DNA of 64,000 nt from Pseudomonas silvicola (GTDB lineage Bacteria > Pseudomonadota > Gammaproteobacteria > Pseudomonadales > Pseudomonadaceae). Shown piece by piece: positions 13,325 through 21,077 of the stretch. The stretch's first letter is position 1, and the number at the start of each line of letters is the position of its first letter. Location: contig NZ_CP093280.1 in NCBI RefSeq assembly GCF_026651855.1, positions 6,904,501-6,968,500 on the forward strand, given 5' to 3'. The notes beneath the pieces were generated by a model. It did no database searches and had not been told where the DNA came from. It saw only the letters and a list, made by a program, of their open reading frames with translations. The translations under genes and the position numbers were made by a program.

Positions 13325-13341
13325 AGCAAATTGCGCGCCTA
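13325..13341 (-). promoter_or_regulatory. Candidate sigma-54 promoter upstream of aotJ
   Basis: Minus-strand TAGGCGCGCAATTTGCT keeps the obligatory GG-N10-GC spacing and matches the consensus YTGGCACG-N4-TTGCW at all but two specified positions. Transcription would run to aotJ with a leader of about 250 nt. An NtrC-like dyad lies about 65-100 bp upstream, a normal enhancer distance. Confidence 0.45.
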
Positions 13342-13406
13342 TTATTGGCAAAGCCTTGTAATCCGGCAACCCTGGCGTGGGTGTTTGTTTTTTCATGAGG
13401 CTTTTT

Positions 13407-13423
13407 CGCACCAGTTTGTGGCG
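13407..13423. promoter_or_regulatory. NtrC-like dyad upstream of the aotJ sigma-54 promoter
   Basis: CGCACCAGTTTGTGGCG is an imperfect dyad that matches about 11 of 17 positions of an NtrC-type site (GCACC...GGTGC). Weak alone; its position upstream of a good -24/-12 match makes it worth listing. It could equally serve another sigma-54 activator. Confidence 0.3.
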
Positions 13424-13504
13424 TTTCGCCTCCTTTTGGCGCGGCCAGAGGTGACGGACGGTAACATCGATATATCCCCGGGATGGTGTGCGCCCGCCCC
13501 ACCA

Positions 13505-13528
13505 AAACAAAACCCCGCCGAAGCGGGG
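13505..13528 (-). terminator. Rho-independent terminator of acs
   Basis: Stem CCCCGC-CGAA-GCGGGG (13513-13528). On the minus strand the hairpin is followed by GTTTTGTTTTGG. It begins 20 bases after the acs stop codon. Confidence 0.85.
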
Positions 13529-13548
13529 CCGTGTCTACGCCGGCAGCC

Positions 13549-15504
13549 TCACGCCGCCTTCATGCCCTTGTGCGTATCGATCAAGTGCTGCACCACCCCC
13601 GGGTCAGCCAGAGTGGAGATATCACCCAGGGCGTCGTATTCACCGGTGGCGATCTTGCGCAGGATACGCCGCATGATCTTGCCCGAACGGGTCTTGGGCA
13701 GCCCCGGCGCCCACTGGATGACATCCGGCGAGGCGATCGGGCCGATTTCCTTGCGCACCCAGTTTTTCAGTTCCTGGCGCAGGGTTTCGCTGGCTTCCAC
13801 CCCACCATTGAGCGTGACATACACATAGATGCCCTGCCCCTTGATGTCGTGCGGCACGCCCACCACCGCCGCCTCGGCGACCTTGGGATGGGCAACCATG
13901 GCGCTTTCGATCTCGGCGGTGCCCATGCGGTGCCCGGACACATTGAGTACGTCGTCCACGCGGCCAGTGATCCAGTAGTAGCCGTCCTCGTCGCGACGGG
14001 CGCCGTCACCGGTGAAGTACATGCCTCGGAAAGTCTTGAAATAGGTATCGACGAACCGGTCGTGGTCGCCGTACAAGCTGCGCGACTGTCCTGGCCAGGA
14101 GTCGAGAATCACCAGGTTACCCTCGGCGGCGCCGTCGATCAGGTTGCCCAGGTTGTCCACCAGCCCCGGCACCACGCCGAAGAAAGGCTTGCTGGCCGAA
14201 CCCGGCTTGAGCGCGGTGGCGCCCGGCAGCGGGCTGATCAGCACGCCGCCGGTTTCGGTCTGCCACCAGGTGTCGACGATGGGGCAGCGCTGCTTGCCCA
14301 CGGTGTCGTAATACCAGCCCCAGGCCTCGGGGTTGATCGGCTCACCCACCGAGCCCAGCAGGCGCAGGCTGGAGCCGTCGGCCCCTTCCACCGCGGCAGT
14401 GCCCTCGGCCATCATCGCGCGGATGGCGGTAGGCGCGGTATAGAGGATATTGACCTTGTGCTTGTCGATGATCTTCGACACACGGGTAATGTCCGGGTAG
14501 TTCGGCACGCCCTCGAACAGCAGGGTGGTGGCGCCGTTGGCCAACGGGCCGTAGACGATGTAGCTGTGGCCGGTGACCCAGCCCACGTCGGCGGTGCACC
14601 AGTAGACTTCGCCCGGGCGGTAGTCGAACACGCGCTCATGGGTCAGGGCCGCGTACACCAGGTAACCGCCCGTGGTGTGCAGCACGCCCTTGGGCTTGCC
14701 GGTGGAACCGGAGGTATAGAGGATGAACAGCGCTTCCTCGGCCCCCATCTCCTTGGGCGCGCAGGTGCTGGACGCCACGTCCAGCAGGGTGTGGTACCAG
14801 ATATCGCGGTGGCGGTTCCACTCGATCTCGCCACCGGTGCGCTTGCAGACGATGACCTTCTGCACGCTGCTGGTTTCAGGGTTGGTCAGGGCGCGGTCGA
14901 CGTTGGCCTTCAGCGCGGTTTTCTTGCCGCCGCGCAGGCCTTCGTCGGCGGTGATCACCACCTTGGAGCTGCAGTCGATGATACGCCCCGCCAGTGCTTC
15001 TGGTGAAAAGCCGCCGAACACCACCGAGTGGATGGCACCGATGCGGGTACAGGCCAACATGGCGACCACGGCTTCGGGGATCATCGGCATGTAGATGGTG
15101 ACCACGTCACCGCGGTGCACGTCCTGGCCGCGCAGGGCGTTGGCGAACTTGCAGACTTCTTCATGCAGTTCGCGGTAGGTGATGTTGCGATGCTCGGAGG
15201 GGTCGTCGCCTTCCCAGATGATCGCGATCTGGTCGCCGCGTTCGGCCAGGTGCCGGTCCAGGCAGTTGTAGGAGACGTTCAGAGTGCCGTCGGCGAACCA
15301 CTTGATGTCCACGTGGTGGTCATCGAAAGAGGTCTGCTTGACCTTGGTGAAAGGCTTGATCCAGTCCAGGCGCTGGGCCTGCTCGCGCCAGAAGCCGTCC
15401 GGGTTGACGACCGACTGCTGGTACATGGCCTTGTAGGTCGCTTCATCGGTCAGCGTGGTGGCTGCCACCTCGGGACGAACGGGATACAGGGACGCCGCAC
15501 TCAT
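13549..15504 (-). CDS. acs: Acetyl-CoA synthetase (AMP-forming)
   Basis: Activates acetate with ATP and CoA to acetyl-CoA via acetyl-AMP; the main route for acetate use and for products of ethanol and amino-acid catabolism. 651 aa, full length for AcsA. Adenylation motif [11 protein letters not shown], the hinge region near [17 protein letters not shown] and the acetylatable Lys in [10 protein letters not shown] are all present. Start chosen at 15504 ([15 protein letters not shown]), preceded by CGAGGTAAGAAAG; an in-frame ATG 29 codons upstream is unlikely. Monocistronic: own terminator, divergent from the next gene. An A-rich Hfq/Crc-type motif lies in its leader. Confidence 0.97.
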   Translation of the reverse strand: MSAASLYPVRPEVAATTLTDEATYKAMYQQSVVNPDGFWREQAQRLDWIKPFTKVKQTSFDDHHVDIKWFADGTLNVSYNCLDRHLAERGDQIAIIWEGDDPSEHRNITYRELHEEVCKFANALRGQDVHRGDVVTIYMPMIPEAVVAMLACTRIGAIHSVVFGGFSPEALAGRIIDCSSKVVITADEGLRGGKKTALKANVDRALTNPETSSVQKVIVCKRTGGEIEWNRHRDIWYHTLLDVASSTCAPKEMGAEEALFILYTSGSTGKPKGVLHTTGGYLVYAALTHERVFDYRPGEVYWCTADVGWVTGHSYIVYGPLANGATTLLFEGVPNYPDITRVSKIIDKHKVNILYTAPTAIRAMMAEGTAAVEGADGSSLRLLGSVGEPINPEAWGWYYDTVGKQRCPIVDTWWQTETGGVLISPLPGATALKPGSASKPFFGVVPGLVDNLGNLIDGAAEGNLVILDSWPGQSRSLYGDHDRFVDTYFKTFRGMYFTGDGARRDEDGYYWITGRVDDVLNVSGHRMGTAEIESAMVAHPKVAEAAVVGVPHDIKGQGIYVYVTLNGGVEASETLRQELKNWVRKEIGPIASPDVIQWAPGLPKTRSGKIMRRILRKIATGEYDALGDISTLADPGVVQHLIDTHKGMKAA

Positions 15505-15889
15505 CTTTCTTACCTCGGGAGCTGTAGTTGTTTTTGTATGACCTGTTTGTAAGGCCATCTGCTGACAGAGGCCATACGACGTTGGTAGCACGTGAAGCAG
15601 CTATTAGCCGCACGCTGCAAGCGTATCCGTGTTGCCCCCCACTTGCGAGCTCGCAGCGCCTGCCCGAGACGGGGCATTGTTACAGAATTGGATAAAACTG
15701 TTTATCAAAACTCTGGCTGTTTACCCTGGGTCCAGCGCCCTAGAATTCACCTCGCCAACCGGCACTGTGATTAACACTGGCAACCGCCCCCACGAAGGCA
15801 CGTTAATCCGACACTTACTTTCCCGAGCAACACACGCAGTCTCACAAGGATTGCGTGCCTCCTGACGACCGCAAAAGGTAGACTTTAAA
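15505..15889. other. Intergenic region between divergent acs and DUF2790 gene
   Basis: No gene found; the short ORFs present lack ribosome sites. It must hold the acs promoter (minus) and that of the DUF2790 gene (plus). An AT-rich patch around 15690-15715 (GGATAAAACTGTTTATCAAAA) includes a TTGATAAAC-GTTTTATCC dyad and is the likeliest place for promoter or operator sequence. I could not fix promoter elements. Confidence 0.5.
15528..15535 (-). promoter_or_regulatory. Candidate Hfq/Crc (CA) motif in acs leader
   Basis: Minus-strand AAAAACAA fits AANAANAA and lies 23 nt upstream of the acs ATG, just before the ribosome site. Such motifs are bound by Hfq with Crc in Pseudomonas to block translation during catabolite repression. 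Confidence 0.5.
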
Positions 15890-16150
15890 ATGAAAGCGTT
15901 GATTGTCTTGGCCCTGAGTACTTTCTCGCTGGTGGCCATGGCCGATGAAGTTTCAAACACTGCCAACACCGAAGTGCCCGTGGAACACTACACTTACTCA
16001 CAACACCTGGATATTGCCAAGGTACTCAACACCAGCGAGATCCCCGCTGTCTGTGAAGTAGTGCCAGCCCGCATGACCTACCTGGACTCCACCGGCCAGA
16101 AACACATTCTCGAATACCGCGTGATGGGGAACGGCTGTTCCAACGGCTGA
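15890..16150 (+). CDS. Small exported DUF2790 protein
   Basis: 86 aa with signal peptide MKALIVLALSTFSLVAMA and probable cleavage before DEVSN. The rest matches the DUF2790 pattern common in Pseudomonas: VEHYTYSQHLDIAKVL, a single Cys in PAVCEVVPARMTY, and LEYRVMGNGCSNG at the end, giving two Cys that could form a disulfide. Ribosome site AAAGG 13 bases before the ATG. Monocistronic, divergent from acs and convergent with phhR. Function unknown. Confidence 0.85.
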   Translation: MKALIVLALSTFSLVAMADEVSNTANTEVPVEHYTYSQHLDIAKVLNTSEIPAVCEVVPARMTYLDSTGQKHILEYRVMGNGCSNG

Positions 16151-16167
16151 TCGAGAATGCTTGCGGC

Positions 16168-16191
16168 GCCTCTTGGAACTTTACAAGAGGC
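16168..16191. terminator. Candidate bidirectional hairpin between DUF2790 gene and phhR
   Basis: GCCTCTTG-GAACTTTA-CAAGAGGC, an 8-bp stem with 8-base loop, 17 bases after the DUF2790 stop and in the convergent gap with phhR. No clear T-tract, so terminator function is uncertain. Confidence 0.4.
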
Positions 16192-16246
16192 TCGCCGTCG
16201 ATTCGGCGATTCCATTCAAATAACAACCAGCAACTCACATTCCGAA

Positions 16247-17809
16247 TTACTCCAGGGATTCCTTGCCCACTTCATGTTCACGCAACTTGTTGGCGACGGT
16301 GGTGTGCGACACACCCAGACGCTTTGCCAATAAGCGACTACTGGGATGTTCGACATATAACCGTTGCAACACGGCCTTTTCGAACCGCCCGACAATATCC
16401 TGCAAACTTCCCTCCAGCGAAAATTCGCCAAAAGGTTCGCGCACGCCATAATCAGGCAGGCGAACATGCTCTGGCTTGACCACCCCGCCCTCGCATAAAG
16501 ACACCGCTTGAAACAATACGTTTTCCAGTTGCCGCACATTGCCTGGCCAGCGATAACGCGCCAGCTTGTCCATCGCCGCGGGCGCCAGTCGCGGCAGCGG
16601 GCAGCCGATCTGGCGGCTGGCCTGGTCAAGGAAGTGTCCTACCAGCGGGTCGAGGCCGTCCATGCACTCGCGCAAAGGTGGAATATGCAGGGAGAGCACG
16701 TTCAGACGGTGATACAGGTCCTGGCGAAACTCGCCACGGGCGCACAATTGCGACAAGTCCACCTGGGTGGCACAGATCACCCGCACATCCAGGTACACCT
16801 CCTCATCGCTGCCTACCCGGCGAAAACAACCGTCTTGCAGAAACCGCAACAGTTTGGCCTGCAGGCGCGGGCTCATCTCCCCGACACCATCGAGGAACAA
16901 CGTGCCGCCCGCAGTCAGCTCCAGCAGCCCCAGCTTGCCTTCGGCCCTGGCGCCTTCGAAGGCCCCCGGGCCATAGCCGAACAGCTCGGTCTCGGCCATG
17001 GACTCCGGCAGACCGGCGCAGTTGAGCGCCATCAAGGGTGCCAGCCCCCGGGGGCTGGCCAGGTGGCAGGCACGGGCCAGCAACTCCTTGCCGGTGCCCG
17101 TCTCGCCCTCGATCAGCAACGGGGCGTCCAGCGGCGCCATGCGCCGCGCCTCGCGCACCACCGCCGCCATCACCCGGGAGCTCTGGAAGATACTGTCGAA
17201 GCCCCGCAGTTCCTGCTTGCGCACGTGGTAGATACGCTCGCCAATACGGTCGGCGCGGTGCAAGGTCAGCACGGCGCCCGCCAGCGCCTCGCTGTCATCA
17301 TGCTCGGACTGCAACGGGGCGATGTCGGCGAGGAAGATATCGCCACGCACTTTCACGCGCAGGCCGTTGATACGCGACTTGTTGTCCCGCACCAGTTGCG
17401 GCAGGTCGAAGTCCTCGGCGTAGTTGGACAGCGGCATCCCCGGCACTTCATCTACCCGCACGCCCAGCAATTGCGCAGCCGCGCGGTTGGCGGCGACGAT
17501 GGAACCGGCCATGTCGATGGACAGTACCGGGAACTCGAGCGCCCCTAATAACGCATTGAGCTCCATGTGCCGGCGCTCGCTGGGCATCAACCCTACGCGC
17601 TTGACGCCGAACACACCGGCAATGACTTCGAACTTGGGCCGCAGCGCCTGGAATTGCAGGTTGATCAGGTTCGGGCAGTGCAGGTAGATCGCGTTGCCGT
17701 GCTCGCCGCCCACCTCGCCACGGGCCACGTTGATGCCGTACTCCACCAACAGGTTGAGGATGTCGCGCAGGATACCGATACGGTTCTGGCAGTGGACTTT
17801 GATGCGCAT
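16247..17809 (-). CDS. phhR: Aromatic amino acid regulator PhhR (TyrR family)
   Basis: 520 aa. N-terminal ACT domain from MRIKVHCQNRIGILRDILNL for ligand binding, a PAS-like segment (about 75-190), an AAA+ domain with Walker A GETGTGKELL, and a C-terminal helix-turn-helix (SSRLLAKRLGVSHTTVANKL). The GAFTGA loop needed to engage sigma-54 reads GAFEGA, so like TyrR it probably acts at sigma-70 promoters. PhhR activates phhABC with phenylalanine or tyrosine and controls other aromatic genes. Divergent from phhABC, with a TyrR/PhhR box in the gap. Start 17809 chosen because the ACT domain begins there; an upstream ATG at 17848 adds 13 residues. Confidence 0.95.
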   Translation of the reverse strand: MRIKVHCQNRIGILRDILNLLVEYGINVARGEVGGEHGNAIYLHCPNLINLQFQALRPKFEVIAGVFGVKRVGLMPSERRHMELNALLGALEFPVLSIDMAGSIVAANRAAAQLLGVRVDEVPGMPLSNYAEDFDLPQLVRDNKSRINGLRVKVRGDIFLADIAPLQSEHDDSEALAGAVLTLHRADRIGERIYHVRKQELRGFDSIFQSSRVMAAVVREARRMAPLDAPLLIEGETGTGKELLARACHLASPRGLAPLMALNCAGLPESMAETELFGYGPGAFEGARAEGKLGLLELTAGGTLFLDGVGEMSPRLQAKLLRFLQDGCFRRVGSDEEVYLDVRVICATQVDLSQLCARGEFRQDLYHRLNVLSLHIPPLRECMDGLDPLVGHFLDQASRQIGCPLPRLAPAAMDKLARYRWPGNVRQLENVLFQAVSLCEGGVVKPEHVRLPDYGVREPFGEFSLEGSLQDIVGRFEKAVLQRLYVEHPSSRLLAKRLGVSHTTVANKLREHEVGKESLE

Positions 17810-17916
17810 GGGCAGGCTCGGGCTGTGGGTTATCTGGAGGAATCGCAAAATAGGCGTAAAGATTATCTGACAGACACACGCGTTTTCCAGCCGCAGACCG
17901 TGGAAGAATCGCCATT

Positions 17917-17934
17917 TGTAAGCATTATTTTACA
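17917..17934. promoter_or_regulatory. TyrR/PhhR box between phhR and phhA
   Basis: TGTAAG-CATTAT-TTTACA: palindromic TGTAAA-N6-TTTACA with a single mismatch. It lies in the divergent gap, 108 bases from phhR and 112 from phhA, so one site could serve activation of phhA and autoregulation of phhR. Confidence 0.7.
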
Positions 17935-18017
17935 GCGATCCAGCGCCGCGCCCCCTCCTGTGCGCTGTCTTCCCTGATGCAAATCTCCCCGCCATCGCCT
18001 ATCAATAAGGCACCCAT

Positions 18018-18025
18018 AACAATAA
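18018..18025 (+). promoter_or_regulatory. Candidate Hfq/Crc motif in phhA leader
   Basis: AACAATAA fits AANAANAA and ends 20 nt before the phhA ATG, just upstream of the CTGGAGAG ribosome site. Would allow catabolite repression of phenylalanine use. Confidence 0.4.
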
Positions 18026-18045
18026 AAGATCCACTGGAGAGCTGT

Positions 18046-18831
18046 ATGACGCAGACCCACTACGTGGCCCGCGAACCCGACGCCCAGGGTTTCATCGACT
18101 ACCCCGACAGTGAGCACGAGGTGTGGCACACCCTGGTCAGCCGCCAGCTCAAGCTGCTGGAAGGACGTGCCTGCCAGCCGTACATGGACGGCATCGAACA
18201 ACTGGCCCTGCCCCACCACCGCATTCCGCAACTGGCCGACATCAACCTGGTACTGGGCCGCACCACCGGCTGGCAAGTGGCCCGGGTCCCGGCCCTGATC
18301 CCCTTCCAGACCTTCTTCGAACTGTTGGCCAGCAAGCGCTTTCCCGTGGCGACCTTCATTCGCACGCCAGAAGAACTGGACTACCTGCAAGAGCCCGACA
18401 TCTTTCACGAAATATTCGGCCACTGCCCCCTGCTGACCAACCCCTGGTTCGCCGAATTCACCCACACCTACGGCAAACTCGGGTTGGCGGCCAACAAACA
18501 GGAACGCGTGTACCTGGCCCGCCTATACTGGATGACGATCGAGTTCGGCCTGGTGGACACGCCCCAAGGCCGGCGCATCTACGGCGGCGGCATTCTGTCC
18601 TCGCCGAAGGAAACCTTCTACAGCTTGTCGGACAGCCCCGAGCACCAGGCCTTCGACCCGCTGGAATGCATGCGCACGCCCTACCGCATCGACATTCTGC
18701 AACCGCTGTATTTCGTGCTCCCGGACCTCAAATGCCTGTTCGACCTGGCCCACCAGGACATCATGGCCCTGGTGCGAAACGCCATGGAGCTAGGCCTGCA
18801 CGCACCGAAATTTCCGCCCAAGGCGGCCTGA
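18046..18831 (+). CDS. phhA: Phenylalanine 4-monooxygenase
   Basis: Hydroxylates phenylalanine to tyrosine using O2, tetrahydropterin and non-heme iron; entry point to homogentisate catabolism. 261 aa, the bacterial single-domain form. Iron ligands of the 2-His-1-carboxylate facial triad are visible: His121 and His126 in FHEIFGHCP and Glu166 in MTIEFGL. Start at 18046 follows CTGGAGAGCTGT. First gene of phhABC, 27 bases before phhB. Confidence 0.97.
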   Translation: MTQTHYVAREPDAQGFIDYPDSEHEVWHTLVSRQLKLLEGRACQPYMDGIEQLALPHHRIPQLADINLVLGRTTGWQVARVPALIPFQTFFELLASKRFPVATFIRTPEELDYLQEPDIFHEIFGHCPLLTNPWFAEFTHTYGKLGLAANKQERVYLARLYWMTIEFGLVDTPQGRRIYGGGILSSPKETFYSLSDSPEHQAFDPLECMRTPYRIDILQPLYFVLPDLKCLFDLAHQDIMALVRNAMELGLHAPKFPPKAA

Positions 18832-18858
18832 ACCCTCTTTACTACAAGGACACGCACC

Positions 18859-19215
18859 ATGAACTCACTGAACCAGGCCCATTGCGAAGCCTGCCGCGCC
18901 GATGCCCCCCAGGTCAGCGACGAAGAACTGCCGGCGCTGCTCAAGCAGATCCCGGACTGGAACATCGAAGTGCGCGACGGCGTCATGCAGTTGGAAAAAG
19001 CCTACCTGTTCAAGAATTTCAAATATGCTCTGGCCTTCACCAACGCCGTCGGCGAGATCGCCGAGGCCGAGGGCCACCACCCGGGTCTGTTGACCGAATG
19101 GGGCAAAGTCACCGTGACCTGGTGGAGCCATTCGATCAAGGGCCTGCACCGTAACGATTTCATCATGGCCGCCCGTACCGACGACGTCAGCCAGGGGGCC
19201 GAGGGGCGCAAATAA
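18859..19215 (+). CDS. phhB: Pterin-4a-carbinolamine dehydratase
   Basis: Dehydrates the 4a-hydroxytetrahydropterin produced by PhhA, regenerating quinonoid dihydropterin. 118 aa, normal family length. The active-site block [20 protein letters not shown] holds the His-His pair and the Trp-rich strand characteristic of PCD/DCoH proteins. Between phhA and phhC; its stop TAA and the phhC ATG share a base (19215). Confidence 0.97.
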   Translation: MNSLNQAHCEACRADAPQVSDEELPALLKQIPDWNIEVRDGVMQLEKAYLFKNFKYALAFTNAVGEIAEAEGHHPGLLTEWGKVTVTWWSHSIKGLHRNDFIMAARTDDVSQGAEGRK

Positions 19216-20405
19216 TGCACTTCAGCGCGATCCAGCGGATACCCGGCGATTCGATCCTCAGCCTGATGGACGCCTACGCCAAGGACCCCAACCCCGCCAA
19301 GTTCGACCTGGGGGTGGGCGTGTACAAGGATGCCAGCGGCCTGACCCCGGTGCTGGCAGCGGTCAAGCAGGCCGAACGCTACCTGCTGGATCACCAGGCC
19401 AGCAAGACCTATGTCAGCGGCCACGGTGACGCGCGCTTCGGCCAATTGCTCAGCGAGCTGGTGCTGGGCAAGGATTCACCGCTGCTCAAACACCTGCGCG
19501 CCGGCGCCACCCAGACTCCAGGCGGTACCGGCGCGCTGCGCCTGGCCGGCGAGTTCATTCGCCACTGCCTGCCGGGCCGCGGTATCTGGCTGAGTGACCC
19601 GACCTGGCCTATCCATGAGAGCATCTTTGCCGAGGTAGGGCTCAAGGTCGGGCACTATCCCTACGTGGGCGGCGATAACCGACTGGACGTCGAGGCCATG
19701 CTGCAGGCCCTGGAAAACATTCCTCAGGGCGACGTACTGCTGCTGCATGCTTGCTGCCACAACCCCACAGGCTTCGATCTGCACCACGAGGACTGGCAAC
19801 GCGTGCTGGATGTGGTCAAGCGCCGAGACTTGCTGCCATTGATCGACTTTGCCTACCAGGGCTTCGGCGATGGCCTGGAGGAAGACGCCTGGGGCGTGCG
19901 GCTGTTCGCCCGCGAACTGCCGGAATTGCTGATCACCAGCTCCTGCTCGAAGAATTTCGGCCTGTACCGCGAACGCACCGGCGCACTGATTGCCTGCACC
20001 AACGACCATGAGAAGCTGCTGGACGTTCGCAGCCAACTGGCCGGCTTGGCACGCAACCTGTGGTCCACGCCGCCGGACCATGGCGCCGCCGTGGTGGCCA
20101 CCATTCTCGGCACCCCGGACCTCAAGAGCTTGTGGGCCGACGAGGTCGAGCACATGCGCTCGCGCATCGCCCAGTTGCGCGCCGGCCTGGTGGAAGCGCT
20201 GGAACCGTACGGCCTGGCCGCGCGCTTCGCGCATATTGGCGAGCAGCGCGGGATGTTTTCCTACACGGGGCTGAGCCCGGACCAGGTGGACCGCCTGCGC
20301 GACGAGCACAGCGTGTACATGGTGCGTTCAGGCCGGGCCAACGTCGCTGGCATCGACGCCAGCCGCCTGGACGAGCTGGCCAAGGCCATCGCCAAGGTCT
20401 GCTGA
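19215..20405 (+). CDS. phhC: Aromatic amino acid aminotransferase
   Basis: PLP-dependent class I aminotransferase, 396 aa, converting tyrosine (and phenylalanine) to 4-hydroxyphenylpyruvate with 2-oxoglutarate. PLP Lys lies in SSCSKNFGLYRERTG; other family marks are HACCHNPTGFD and the Arg in MVRSGRANVAG that binds the substrate carboxylate. Third gene of phhABC, sharing one base with phhB. Similar to aspartate/aromatic transaminases (TyrB); the operon decides the aromatic assignment. Confidence 0.95.
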   Translation: MHFSAIQRIPGDSILSLMDAYAKDPNPAKFDLGVGVYKDASGLTPVLAAVKQAERYLLDHQASKTYVSGHGDARFGQLLSELVLGKDSPLLKHLRAGATQTPGGTGALRLAGEFIRHCLPGRGIWLSDPTWPIHESIFAEVGLKVGHYPYVGGDNRLDVEAMLQALENIPQGDVLLLHACCHNPTGFDLHHEDWQRVLDVVKRRDLLPLIDFAYQGFGDGLEEDAWGVRLFARELPELLITSSCSKNFGLYRERTGALIACTNDHEKLLDVRSQLAGLARNLWSTPPDHGAAVVATILGTPDLKSLWADEVEHMRSRIAQLRAGLVEALEPYGLAARFAHIGEQRGMFSYTGLSPDQVDRLRDEHSVYMVRSGRANVAGIDASRLDELAKAIAKVC

Positions 20406-20603
20406 CGCTCCAGGGGCAGCGACGTGCTCGTACAGTCCACCACCCAGAATGCTCATGAACCTGGATGAAAATGTCGTCATGGAGCGACCAATGGCCGCAT
20501 TCGAACTCAGCTTGTCACATCCAGTCATGTATTCTGTGCCGGCTTTCAACAGCACGCGCTATCCAGCGCCACCCTCAACCTGTACTTTCGAGGAGCGATG
20601 ACG

Positions 20604-20732
20604 ATGCACGAAATCCCTAACCTGCCCTTCCCGAGCCTGCACCAACCCGAGCAGCCTCAACCCCCGCAATCGGCCAGCCAAGGCCCGGAAAACGAGGCCG
20701 AAGAAGCCTTGGGCGCTGACCGCGACGAGTAA
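20604..20732 (+). CDS. Small proline/glutamate-rich ORF (42 aa)
   Basis: Starts MHEIPNLPFPSLHQPEQPQP and ends with an acidic stretch EEALGADRDE. A strong GAGGAG lies 8 bases before this ATG; another in-frame ATG at 20598 is only 2 bases from the same site, so I prefer 20604. No membrane segment or Cys. No family recognised. It follows phhC by about 200 bases and has no obvious own promoter. Confidence 0.5.
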   Translation: MHEIPNLPFPSLHQPEQPQPPQSASQGPENEAEEALGADRDE

Positions 20733-20810
20733 GCGCTGTAAGCTGGCGGTGAATCCTACGGCGGCACGGCCGCGTGACTTCACCGCCACAAGCGTTCGAG
20801 GACGTACCCC

Positions 20811-20987
20811 ATGCAAGACAGCTTCAACGATGAACAGGCCGCGCAGGTGATCGACACCGCGCAACAGATGATCGATATCTGGAACCGCCTCCCCCCGGAA
20901 AAACAGTCTGCCCTGCTGCAACGTTTCGGCACCCAGGAGAACGCCCTGGCCGCCCTGGTTGCCACTCGGTTGCTGGCGAAGCCCTGA
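20811..20987 (+). CDS. Small hypothetical protein (58 aa)
   Basis: Starts MQDSFNDEQAAQVIDTAQQM and ends [13 protein letters not shown]; predicted almost entirely helical, soluble, no Cys. GAGG lies 9 bases before the ATG. Codon use is like the neighbours (high GC at third positions). It sits between the 42-aa ORF and the MFS gene. I do not recognise a family; pattern and ribosome site suggest a real gene. Confidence 0.55.
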   Translation: MQDSFNDEQAAQVIDTAQQMIDIWNRLPPEKQSALLQRFGTQENALAALVATRLLAKP

Positions 20988-21000
20988 GCGCACCACCGCG

Positions 21001-21046
21001 CTTCAAGCGTGCAACTTGAAGCTTGCAGCCTGAAACCTTAAGCTGC
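21001..21046. repeat. Palindromic repeat, CTTCAAG/CTTGCAGC family, copy 1
   Basis: Contains CTTCAAGCG then ACTTGAAGCTTGCAGCCTGAAA, and can fold on CTTCAAG/CTTGAAG. Related sequence recurs at about 31475-31523 and 53904-53963, always between genes. Confidence 0.5.
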
Positions 21047-21077
21047 CCTTGCGCACCTATCCCTCCTGGAATACCCA

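Larger units (their letters stand above)
13061..13548 (-). other. Intergenic region: aot promoter region and acs terminator
   Basis: No convincing gene. From aotJ outward it holds a -10-like TAAAAT (13191-13196), an ArgR half-site match (13218-13233), a sigma-54 promoter match (13325-13341), an NtrC-like dyad (13407-13423) and, at the far end, the acs terminator (13513-13528). Short overlapping ORFs in both directions have neither ribosome sites nor family resemblance. Confidence 0.7.

Noticed and set aside
13269-13505. 78-aa ORF in the aotJ-acs gap
   Set aside because: No ribosome site, Cys/Arg-rich random-looking protein, and it overlaps candidate regulatory elements.
13483-15006. 507-aa plus-strand ORF over acs
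   Set aside because: Antisense shadow of a strongly conserved gene, no domain recognised.
15592-15774. 60-aa plus-strand ORF upstream of the DUF2790 gene
   Set aside because: No ribosome site, no family features, and it covers the acs promoter region.
17809-18046. Sigma-54 promoter for phhA
   Set aside because: I found no acceptable GG-N10-GC element, and PhhR lacks the GAFTGA threonine.
20512-20535. TTGTCA ... TATTCT promoter before the 42-aa ORF
   Set aside because: Spacer is only 12 bp.
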